35,975 nucleotides of DNA from Leptolyngbyaceae cyanobacterium HOT.MB2.61 (GTDB lineage Bacteria; Cyanobacteriota; Cyanobacteriia; Leptolyngbyales; Leptolyngbyaceae): assembly GCA_023511615.1 (NCBI GenBank), contig JAIMBL010000023.1:1-35975 (forward strand). Reading direction: 5' to 3'. Made by a program: the position numbers and the translations under genes. Positions 8,015 through 14,824 of this stretch are shown piece after piece (the stretch's first letter is position 1; each line of letters starts with the position of its first letter). The notes below the pieces were generated by a model that had not been told where the DNA came from, searched no databases, and worked only from the letters and a program-made list of their open reading frames with translations.

Positions 8015-9232
8015 ATGGTTTCAACCTCACTCACCCCTCTGCCTGTTGATACCTCTCGCATTCGCAAGGATATCCAGGAACTTCAACCCTATCTTGTGGA
8101 ATGGCGCAGGCATCTTCACCAGAAACCTGAATTGGGCTTCCGTGAGCAATTGACTTCTGAATTTGTGTCTCAAAAGTTGCAGGAGTGGGGTATTGAGCAT
8201 CAAACAGGCATTGCCCAGACGGGAATTGTTGCAATCATTTCGGGCCGACAACCAGGTCCAGTGCTGGCAATCCGGGCAGATATGGATGCTTTGCCAATTC
8301 AAGAAGAAAATGAGGTTCCCTATCGATCGCAACACGATGGCGTTATGCACGCCTGTGGACACGATGGGCACACTGCGATCGCCCTGGGTACTGCCCGTTA
8401 TCTTTCCCAGCATCGGGATTCGTTTGCAGGCACCGTTAAGCTGATCTTCCAGCCAGCGGAAGAAGGACCAGGCGGCGCAAAACCTATGATTGAAGCGGGT
8501 GTGTTAAATAACCCTGATGTGGATGCCATCATCGGGTTGCATCTGTGGAACTTTTTACCCCTCGGTACGGTAGGAGTTCGCAGCGGTCCCTTAATGGCAT
8601 CTGTGGAATTATTCAACTGTACGATCCTGGGCAAAGGCGGACATGGTGCCATTCCCCAACATTCAGTTGATTCGATTGTGGTAGGCGCTCAGGTAGTTAA
8701 TGCTTTGCAGGCGATCGTGGCCCGTAACGTAGATCCGATCGAATCTGCCGTTGTCACCGTTGGCAAATTCCATGCTGGAACCGCCCATAATGTGATCGCG
8801 GCTTCTGCCCAATTGAGTGGAACTGTACGTTACTTCAATCCTGGCTTTGAAGGGTTTTTTCAGGAACGGATAGAGCAAATCATTAGCGGTGTCTGCCAGG
8901 CCCACGGTGCCCACTACGAGTTGGAATACTGCAGTCTGTATCCCCCTGTGATTAACAATGAAAAAATGGCCGAACTGATTCGCTCTGTCACGGCAACGGT
9001 TGTAGAAACTCCCGCTGGGATTGTGCCCCAGTGCCAGACGATGGGCGGAGAAGACATGGCATTCTTCCTCCAAGAAGTTCCTGGCTGCTATTTCTTCCTG
9101 GGTTCTGCCAATCTTTCCAGAGGATTAGCCTACCCTCACCACCACCCCCGCTTTGACTTTGACGAAACCGCTCTCAGCATGGGCGTAGAAATCTTCGCCC
9201 GCTGTGTTGAGAAGTTTTGCCACCCTGGTTAA
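8015..9232 (+). CDS. M20-family amidohydrolase (N-acyl-amino-acid/hippurate hydrolase type)
   Basis: 405 residues, the normal length for bacterial M20D amidohydrolases. These are two-metal enzymes that release an amino acid from an N-acyl amino acid. The metal and catalytic motifs are intact: IRADMDALPI at about 86-95, HACGHDGHTA at about 112-121 (Cys114, His116), FQPAEEGPGG at about 145-154 with the catalytic Glu pair, GLHLWN with His176, and a C-terminal YPHHHPRFDFDE that supplies a late metal ligand. The dimerisation lid domain lies between about 190 and 300. There is no signal peptide, so it should be cytoplasmic. The physiological substrate (acyl-homoserine degradation product, IAA conjugate or peptide) is not determinable. 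The stop codon overlaps the convergent neighbour's stop within TTAA. Confidence 0.9.
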   Translation: MVSTSLTPLPVDTSRIRKDIQELQPYLVEWRRHLHQKPELGFREQLTSEFVSQKLQEWGIEHQTGIAQTGIVAIISGRQPGPVLAIRADMDALPIQEENEVPYRSQHDGVMHACGHDGHTAIALGTARYLSQHRDSFAGTVKLIFQPAEEGPGGAKPMIEAGVLNNPDVDAIIGLHLWNFLPLGTVGVRSGPLMASVELFNCTILGKGGHGAIPQHSVDSIVVGAQVVNALQAIVARNVDPIESAVVTVGKFHAGTAHNVIAASAQLSGTVRYFNPGFEGFFQERIEQIISGVCQAHGAHYELEYCSLYPPVINNEKMAELIRSVTATVVETPAGIVPQCQTMGGEDMAFFLQEVPGCYFFLGSANLSRGLAYPHHHPRFDFDETALSMGVEIFARCVEKFCHPG

Positions 9233-11037
9233 CGGGAGGAAACTACTGTGCAGGAAGCACTGACCTCCGACGGTGGCGGTAGCAGCGCGACCACGTGGGG
9301 AACTGGACGAGGCGTATAACCTACAAGTGAATTCCCCTGATAAGCCAGGGATGTACTGGCACCAGAGTCCAGCATCACCGCATCCCGAAAACCAGCTTTT
9401 GCCAGGGCTTTGCCTAAATCGACTGAGCCAATGGGTTCAACCGAAACCCCAACAACTGGCTGCCCCTGCTGATTGATGCCCCAAAAGGCCCGGTGTCTCG
9501 GCTCATTAAAATCAAAAAGCTTCCCAAACCGCGCGGGAGGTTGGGGCTGTCCATTTTCAACCAGGAATGCCGCTGCCACGAAAGCATCAGTTACGTCTGG
9601 CATTTCTGCCTGGATGCCTTCCAACGTATTGTGCTTCAAATCATTAAATGGAACAAATTTAACCGCATTTGGGCTGATTAAAACCAGTGGACGGTTGTTA
9701 ATGAGAGGAATTTCTCCCTTTCTACCGGGGATGAACTGACCATGAACTTGACTCAAAACTGGACCCAGCATTTCGTTAGAATCAAGCAGTTCCAGGGAGA
9801 AGAAGCCGCCATCCACTGCGGCGATCGCCCCCGTCCCCGATTTTGCCAGAATCTCCGGTACCTGGTAGCGGCTATCGGCATGGATAGTGATTGGCTTTCC
9901 GCCTGAAATGAAGATAAAGGGAGTGCTGTCAATGACCGTTTCTACCTTTCGCACAGGTGATAAAAAATCGAACCCAGGGTTCCAGGCTTGCAACCTGGGG
10001 CCACCCCAGGCAATGTCTACCATCTCTGCCAGGCGAGATTGACCGATGCGCCCCACGGCCAGCAAACTTTCCGACTGCCCCGCCAACTGCTCATCCGCAT
10101 CATTCATTGTGAGTGCAGCGGTATAGCCTGCGGCCTGCACCGCCTGCGCAACCTGGGCATTATATTTTCCTTCTGGGTAGGTAAAATAGCGGATGGGAAT
10201 TCCCAATGTGGCTTCCAGGATCTGCTTTGACTCCTTCAGTTCTTTCTCGACTTCAACAGGGGACAAATCGGGCATCAACCGATGACTGAGACTGTGGGAG
10301 GCGATCGTTACCAGAGGATCAGCGGCCATTTCCCGCAATTGCTCCCAGGTCATACCAGGGCGTCCCAGGCGCTTGTCTATCTTATCGGTATAGATTGAAA
10401 AGACTGCCGGGTAGTTGTACTTCTTCAACAGGGGATAAACGTAGGTATAGTGCCCAACATAACCGTCATCAAAGGTCAGCAGAATGGGTTTTTCGGGCAA
10501 CGGTAGCCCCGTTCGCAGATGGATCACCAGTTGATCCATGCTGATTGGCGTTAACCCCTTTTCCCGGATTAACTTGAGATGCGCCTCAAATTCTTCTGGG
10601 GTGACATCAAAAAATACTTCCTTTTCAGGCAGAATATCGTGGTACATCATCACAGGCACCCTTGCCTGCCGGGCCTGTGCATTAATTTCAGGAAAAGGAC
10701 TGGTATTGAGATAGGCCACCAACTGAGGGGCTACCTGCTCAATCAGCGTACCGATACCAATCGCGGGCTGGTCTACCCAGGTAGCAGTTTGAGTTAAATT
10801 ACTCACCAGTTGCGCCAGGCCCGATGTTGAAGCAGGTAACCCCTGGTTGCATTTGATTGCAGGCGTTTGAATCGGCGTTCCTTCAGGCTGGGCGATCGCT
10901 ATCTTTGCCCCAAAGATAGATAACCCACTCCATATGGGTAACAGAGCTACCAGGCCCCCCGTAACCAGAAACCGATATGGAAACCGAAACCCGGATTTAG
11001 AGAAACTTCCCGGTTGGCGCTCACACCACAAAGGCAT
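9229..11037 (-). CDS. Polysaccharide deacetylase fused to phosphodiester glycosidase (NAGPA/DUF2233-like)
   Basis: 602 residues with a hydrophobic N-terminal segment (about 23-48), so exported or membrane-anchored. Residues about 125-325 are a carbohydrate esterase 4 domain: PVMMYHDIL, the catalytic TFDDGY (Asp190, Asp191), the metal-binding SHSLSH (His248, His252) and YFTYPEGKYN. Residues about 365-595 match the NAGPA/DUF2233 family: TIHADSRYQVP, AAVDGGFF, FWGINQQGQPVVGVS and AVMLDSGASTSLAYQG. The first domain would de-N-acetylate an amino-sugar polymer such as peptidoglycan or exopolysaccharide. The second family cleaves sugar-1-phosphate phosphodiesters. The pairing suggests cell-wall or glycan remodelling in the periplasm. 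It is convergent with the amidohydrolase, with a 4-base overlap. Confidence 0.88.
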   Translation of the reverse strand: MPLWCERQPGSFSKSGFRFPYRFLVTGGLVALLPIWSGLSIFGAKIAIAQPEGTPIQTPAIKCNQGLPASTSGLAQLVSNLTQTATWVDQPAIGIGTLIEQVAPQLVAYLNTSPFPEINAQARQARVPVMMYHDILPEKEVFFDVTPEEFEAHLKLIREKGLTPISMDQLVIHLRTGLPLPEKPILLTFDDGYVGHYTYVYPLLKKYNYPAVFSIYTDKIDKRLGRPGMTWEQLREMAADPLVTIASHSLSHRLMPDLSPVEVEKELKESKQILEATLGIPIRYFTYPEGKYNAQVAQAVQAAGYTAALTMNDADEQLAGQSESLLAVGRIGQSRLAEMVDIAWGGPRLQAWNPGFDFLSPVRKVETVIDSTPFIFISGGKPITIHADSRYQVPEILAKSGTGAIAAVDGGFFSLELLDSNEMLGPVLSQVHGQFIPGRKGEIPLINNRPLVLISPNAVKFVPFNDLKHNTLEGIQAEMPDVTDAFVAAAFLVENGQPQPPARFGKLFDFNEPRHRAFWGINQQGQPVVGVSVEPIGSVDLGKALAKAGFRDAVMLDSGASTSLAYQGNSLVGYTPRPVPHVVALLPPPSEVSASCTVVSSR

Positions 11038-11428
11038 AGGGATTAAGAAAAATAAAAATTCCTTGTTAGATCTACCCCATTTTCGGCACTTTGTCAGGTT
11101 TTTTTAGATACTCGTTTGTCAACTGACCTGTTGCCTGTCGCCCGTTGCCTTTAACCGAACTCAAAACTCCCTCCCCTTCCGTTCTCTCCTTTCTCGCAAA
11201 ATAAAAGCCCCCGGTGGAGGCTGCTTAAGTTATGGTGATTTGACTCTAGGACAGGCTCTATCGTTCTACATTTTCTACTGCAAAACTGTATACACGATCG
11301 CCATCCACCCCTCAATTCCGCGCTTGTAAACGTTTTCTGACACAAGTTTGGATTAAACGATGCAAAGGACGTTATGAGTGGGAACGCTTGAATTGTTGAT
11401 TTAAGTAAATCGGCTTCGGGGATAAATC
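11038..11428. other. Divergent intergenic region, 391 bases
   Basis: Between the deacetylase (minus) and the phycobilisome-like gene (plus). The only clear structure is the minus-strand terminator at 11198-11222. The 64-residue minus frame over 11151-11345 includes that hairpin and shows no protein-like features. Confidence 0.55.
11198..11222 (-). terminator. Intrinsic terminator or attenuator on the minus strand
   Basis: On the minus strand, AGCCTCC pairs with GGGGGCT (one G-T pair) around an ACC loop and is followed by TTTTATTTT, a textbook intrinsic terminator. No minus-strand gene ends upstream of it; the nearest minus gene, the deacetylase, starts 160 bases further on. It is therefore more likely to end a small RNA or to attenuate the deacetylase leader transcript. 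Confidence 0.6.
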
Positions 11429-11905
11429 ATGCTGAGCTCGTTATATGCCCTAAACACTGAACTGGATGGACGTTATGCAACTGATTCAGAACTCCAAACA
11501 GCAGATCAATTCCTTGACTCCTATACCTTGCGTTTGAGTACCTACCGGAAAATTCAGGTGTTAGAAACTCATATTGTTCAACAGGTACAGACCCGAATTC
11601 GGCAGGTTGACCCTGAGATCATGGTCTATGACAACCGAGATGTCAGCGCTATCTGTGAGCGAGACATGCTGTATGTGTTGCGTTATTCCGCGATCGCCCT
11701 CCTGATTAACGGAACCGACCTGTTAGAAGAACGTGTCTTGCTATGGCTGCAAACCATCATGCGCAGCTTTAAGGATCATCAGCACCGTTCTGACCTGACC
11801 TACCGCATTCTGCAAGAAGTGATTCAGCAATATTTGATTCCAGCCGAAGCTGCGCTATTTTTGCCGGTTCTGGAACTGAACCGCCAATTTTTAGGTATGA
11901 GTTGA
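11429..11905 (+). CDS. Phycobilisome-like (phycobiliprotein-fold) protein with retained CxRD motif
   Basis: 158 residues, all helical, the length of a phycobiliprotein subunit. It aligns with the second phycobilisome-like protein at 13249 (shared RYxTxxEL near residue 15, an LRY motif, a D-x-V-L-L-W-L-Q-like helix). Around the chromophore site it reads C76-E77-R78-D79 followed by YVLRYSAIALLINGTDLLEERVL, which matches the canonical Cys84-x-Arg86-Asp87 and ILRYxxYAxxxGDxxxLxxR of phycobiliproteins. Bilin attachment is thus chemically possible but unproven. Synechocystis Slr0146 is the nearest family I know of. It heads the photosystem-II-assembly-like cluster, with a 292-base gap to the next gene. 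Confidence 0.8.
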   Translation: MLSSLYALNTELDGRYATDSELQTADQFLDSYTLRLSTYRKIQVLETHIVQQVQTRIRQVDPEIMVYDNRDVSAICERDMLYVLRYSAIALLINGTDLLEERVLLWLQTIMRSFKDHQHRSDLTYRILQEVIQQYLIPAEAALFLPVLELNRQFLGMS

Positions 11906-12084
11906 TTTGCCATCATCCGATGTCAAAAAACTTTACCTTCATCCCGGTTTGGAAGTTAGATCTTCGGGGTGCAGGGAATATTAATTTAAGAACAGCCATC
12001 TAGAAATATTGGCTGGAAACAGTTCCTTTCGGTTGTCTTTTATTCGTGGCGTTGTCCGCAGTTCATAGTCGTTCACTACTCTAA

Positions 12085-12204
12085 ATGGCTGATTCTGCTT
12101 CCACTTTTACTGCTGCTACCTCCAGCGCTGGAGCTGACTGCCTCCTATCTCCCACTTCAGACGCTTTACTCACTCAGACTATTGCCGAGAAACAACTATG
12201 GTGA
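12085..12204 (+). CDS. Candidate 39-residue upstream ORF overlapping the V4R start
   Basis: ATG at 12085 opens a 39-codon frame rich in Ala, Ser and Thr (starts MADSASTFTAATSSAGAD), ending with a TGA at 12202-12204 that overlaps the start of the V4R gene (ATG 12198) in a different register. Such an arrangement could couple translation of the two. There is no clear ribosome-binding site before it and no family match, so it may be chance. The remainder of 11906-12084 shows no clear feature. Confidence 0.25.
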   Translation: MADSASTFTAATSSAGADCLLSPTSDALLTQTIAEKQLW

Positions 12205-12881
12205 TTGCAAACCCTTACCAAAACACTGCCAAGCTCAAGAACCCTAAGAAACACAATCATTACGGGTTTCGGGACTTCTTCCAGTTTGATACTGAACGGG
12301 GCATTATCACGGACTGGAACGATAGCCAGAACGTACTGGCAACAGAAGACTTTATCATTGGGCTGGTTGAGGGTTTAGAAGAAGAGGTGGGGGATGCTTC
12401 CGCAGTCACTATGTACACCATTGGTTGCGAGTGGGGCCAGAAAGATGCCTTTTTCTTCGAGAAATGGTTTCAGAAGGAGTTTGACCGCAACCTCCGTCAG
12501 ACGAATCTGCTGTTTTTGCTAGAAACCTGGTGGTGGCCCTTCACCTCCCAGGGCTGGGGACGCTGGGAAGTAGATATGGGCGATCGCAAGCAGGGCTTCA
12601 TGTTCATCAACATTTTTGACTCTGCCATCGCTCGTACCCTGGGCGATGTGGGTAAACCCGTCTGCTATCTCTATGCCGGACTGTTTGCTGGATTCTTCAC
12701 TGAAATGGTTAAAAAGCAACTGAGCTGTATCGAAATTCAGTGCTACTCCATGGGTGAAACCTACTGTAAATTTCTGTTGGGTGGGCAAGACCGGATTGAT
12801 GCCGCCTCATTCTGGCTCAATGAAGGGGCTACCGCCAAAGACATTGAGAAGCGCCTGCGGGCAGGAGAACTGCTGCGATGA
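12198..12881 (+). CDS. V4R-domain protein, Slr0144-like
   Basis: 227 residues with the V4R (4-vinyl-reductase-like) domain in the C-terminal half. V4R domains are small-molecule or metal-binding modules found in BchJ-type proteins. Five cysteines (77, 156, 177, 182, 190) are conserved with the second V4R protein at 13908; the last four sit in PVCYLYAG, LSC, QCYSMG and YCKFLLGG. An aromatic stretch (ETWWWPFTSQGWGRW, about 109-123) precedes the domain. In Synechocystis the homologue lies in the slr0144-slr0152 operon, whose loss impairs photosystem II assembly or accumulation. The gene overlaps the next one by ATGA, so the two are translationally coupled. The start has little Shine-Dalgarno character. 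Confidence 0.82.
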   Translation: MVIANPYQNTAKLKNPKKHNHYGFRDFFQFDTERGIITDWNDSQNVLATEDFIIGLVEGLEEEVGDASAVTMYTIGCEWGQKDAFFFEKWFQKEFDRNLRQTNLLFLLETWWWPFTSQGWGRWEVDMGDRKQGFMFINIFDSAIARTLGDVGKPVCYLYAGLFAGFFTEMVKKQLSCIEIQCYSMGETYCKFLLGGQDRIDAASFWLNEGATAKDIEKRLRAGELLR

Positions 12882-13192
12882 GTACTATGACTCTACCCCA
12901 CACCAATGGCTCCAAAGTTCGGCATCCATCCCAGTCCTGGATGCAAATCTCCGTTCAGAAATTCTTTACCGCCATCAACTGGGAAGATAACCCACCCGAA
13001 GTTCAACAGGTAAAACTGGCTGCTTCTGAGCCCAACAGTGTCAGTACTCTCAGCATGACCATGAGTGTGAGTCAGTTCTTTGCAGCGCTGAACTGGGATG
13101 GCAATGCGATCGCCACCGCCCCCCAGAACCAGCCCTCCCAGCAGCCCAAGCCCGACGAAATTACCCTTGACGACTTCTCAAGCCTCTTCTAG
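12878..13192 (+). CDS. Slr0145-like short protein with repeated FF-x-A-x-N-W motif
   Basis: 104 residues, low in regular domain features. It contains two copies of a short motif, SVQKFFTAINWEDN (about 25-38) and SVSQFFAALNWDGN (about 63-76), each preceded by Met-x-(I/M) and separated by a variable linker, plus a terminal DEITLDDFSSLF. The pattern looks like repeated short linear motifs for docking onto a partner. Position and size match Synechocystis slr0145 in the photosystem-II-assembly operon. It starts inside the stop of the V4R gene (4-base overlap) and ends 56 bases before the second phycobilisome-like gene. Biochemical function is unknown. Confidence 0.75.
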   Translation: MSTMTLPHTNGSKVRHPSQSWMQISVQKFFTAINWEDNPPEVQQVKLAASEPNSVSTLSMTMSVSQFFAALNWDGNAIATAPQNQPSQQPKPDEITLDDFSSLF

Positions 13193-13248
13193 CCAGGCAA
13201 ATCAAGTTTTTATTTTTCCCCGTCCCCTCCCCTTCTTTCCCAAGACCT

Positions 13249-13734
13249 ATGCATCCACAAATTGAAGCCATCTTTGACGAAGCTGAAAACCGCTACCTTA
13301 CTCCTGACGAGTTGGGTCTCATCAGCCAATACGTTGATTCTCTACCTGAACGACTGGAAGCCTACCGTACTCTTAGAGACCGAGAGCTAGAAGTAATGCA
13401 ACGGGTAGCAGACCAGTTGCAGGCCGCCATGCCCCAGGAGGATGTCAAGAATCTGGAACGCAGCATCAAAAATGCTCTGCTGCTGCTGCGCTACTGTGCC
13501 ATGGGCATGCTCCTGGATGATGAGTCCTTTGTTAAGGACAGGTTGTTAGGGTGGCTCCAGGGAACGTTGAGTTCATACAATATTCAAGCCATTGATTCCA
13601 CGCTCTACCGCCTGTTGAATCAGCAACTGTCCCAAACCCTCAGTGCCAGTCAGTTGAATCTTTTCACCCCCATCCTGACTATGGCTCAAAACAGCCTGCT
13701 ACAAAATACCCCTGCCCTGGCGATGGTCTCTTAG
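13249..13734 (+). CDS. Phycobilisome-like protein without bilin cysteine, Slr0146-like
   Basis: 161 residues, all helical, paralogous to the protein at 11429. It keeps RYLTPDEL (about 15-22) and the central LLLLRYCAMGMLLDDESFVKDRLLGWLQ helix, but at the chromophore position reads S72-I73-K74-N75 instead of C-x-R-D, so covalent bilin binding by the usual cysteine is not expected. The position, between the Slr0145-like and second V4R genes, matches slr0146. It may act as a structural partner or as a heterodimer with the upstream paralogue, by analogy with phycobiliprotein alpha/beta pairs; this is inference. The gap to the next gene is 173 bases and includes a purine-rich spacer. Confidence 0.8.
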   Translation: MHPQIEAIFDEAENRYLTPDELGLISQYVDSLPERLEAYRTLRDRELEVMQRVADQLQAAMPQEDVKNLERSIKNALLLLRYCAMGMLLDDESFVKDRLLGWLQGTLSSYNIQAIDSTLYRLLNQQLSQTLSASQLNLFTPILTMAQNSLLQNTPALAMVS

Positions 13735-13907
13735 GCGATAGTCTCTAGTAAGAGACCGGCGAAGGGCAAAGGACAAAAGGAGTGGTGGAGGTAGGGGAGA
13801 TGGAGGGATGGTATCTCAACTCCTCACTGCTTCATTCCCTCACTCCTTTACCTCAGCCACCCCTCATCCCCAACTAACAACTATTCGTCATTCCTGGTAC
13901 TTGCCCT

Positions 13908-14564
13908 ATGATTTCTGTCGCTGATCTTCTGGTTGATAACCGCATTCCCGGTAACTACTATGCTACAGATGCTTATGTGCGCAGCGATCTGGAAATGGGC
14001 TTGTTGGAAAATCGTCGCGGCGATCGCCTGCTGGCGCTTCCAGAAACCCTGATTCAAGCTATTTACTCTGGGCTAGAAAAAGAAACAGGTCAGGCATCTC
14101 GTTTGGTGCTGCGCAATTGTGGTCGCTGGTGGGGCAAAAACTTTTACGTCCGCTTTCGGGAGGAGCTGACTGAGTATTACGGCACCTCACTGGCAGACAT
14201 GCCTATGGTTGAGTTTCTCCAATGTCTTAAATCCTGCTGGATCACCTACGGCTGGGGCAAGATTGACCTAGATCAAACTCACCATCATCGAGGCTTCCTG
14301 ATTATCAAAACCTGGAATTCCCCCTTTGCGAGATTGGCTCCTAAAGGCGATCGCCCCGTATGCCATCTGGAAGCGGGCGTCTTAGGAGCCTTCTTCAGCC
14401 AACTGACAGGTAAAGATTTATCCTGCGTTCAAACAACCTGCGAATCCTTAGGGGCAGACTGCAACCGCTTTATTCTTGGCCTGACCAAACGGGTAGAGCC
14501 GATCGAAGCCATGGTTGAAAGCCGATTAGATCACGATACTATTCTGCAAAAGCTTTGTGCTTGA
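13908..14564 (+). CDS. V4R-domain protein, Slr0147-like
   Basis: 218 residues with the same architecture as the protein at 12198: C71 (RNCGRWWGKNF), then C152, C173, C178 and C185 in PVCHLEAG, LSC, TCESLG and DCNRFILG. The spacing is nearly identical to the paralogue. All five cysteines are shared, which argues for a metal or iron-sulfur site or for redox disulfides. A His-rich turn, THHHRGF (about 124-130), is specific to this copy. By order it corresponds to slr0147. In Synechocystis ferredoxin genes follow; here a repeat element and the SpkG-like kinase follow instead. Confidence 0.82.
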   Translation: MISVADLLVDNRIPGNYYATDAYVRSDLEMGLLENRRGDRLLALPETLIQAIYSGLEKETGQASRLVLRNCGRWWGKNFYVRFREELTEYYGTSLADMPMVEFLQCLKSCWITYGWGKIDLDQTHHHRGFLIIKTWNSPFARLAPKGDRPVCHLEAGVLGAFFSQLTGKDLSCVQTTCESLGADCNRFILGLTKRVEPIEAMVESRLDHDTILQKLCA

Positions 14565-14824
14565 ATTGGAGTTGAGTAAAGGTTTCAGGTTGGGCGAACG
14601 ATTGTCTGCAAACTGAGGAAAACCACAACACCGCTAAATCTAGTGTTCCACCAGGAAAGTTTTGACGGGTCGCAGACCCTCAAAATTTAACCCCCATTAA
14701 CTTCCTGGGTATTCGCTAACCGTCAAATTCAATTTGGCAGAGTACTAGTAATGTATGGGCTGGGTTATTGCAGTGCAGCCCATTCCCATATAAAGACTAT
14801 CCTTAAAATAATCACCATTGAGAT
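14565..14824. other. Spacer before spkG with a repeat element and a hairpin
   Basis: The spacer contains the first copy of the 93-bp dispersed repeat (14640-14732) and a separate stem-loop in which ATGGGCTG (14755-14762) pairs with CAGCCCAT (14776-14783), 42 bases before the kinase start. The junction where ferredoxin and TPR genes occur in Synechocystis is thus occupied by repeat DNA. Confidence 0.6.
14640..14732 (+). repeat. 93-bp dispersed palindromic repeat, copy 1
   Basis: It aligns without gaps to 25789-25881, with six mismatches. It has a nested palindrome: outer arms CCAGGAA / TTCCTGG, inner arms TTTTGA / TCAAAA with a GGG/CCC extension, and distal TAGTG / CGCTA. This resembles a REP or MITE-type element. 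Confidence 0.9.

Noticed and set aside
11151-11345. 64-residue minus-strand ORF
   Set aside because: It includes the GC-rich terminator hairpin, has no ribosome-binding site and a biased Arg/Ser/Gly composition with no motif.
11198-11400. Yfr1-type small RNA ending at the minus-strand terminator
   Set aside because: The conserved unpaired ACTCCTCACAC core of Yfr1 is absent from the minus strand here.
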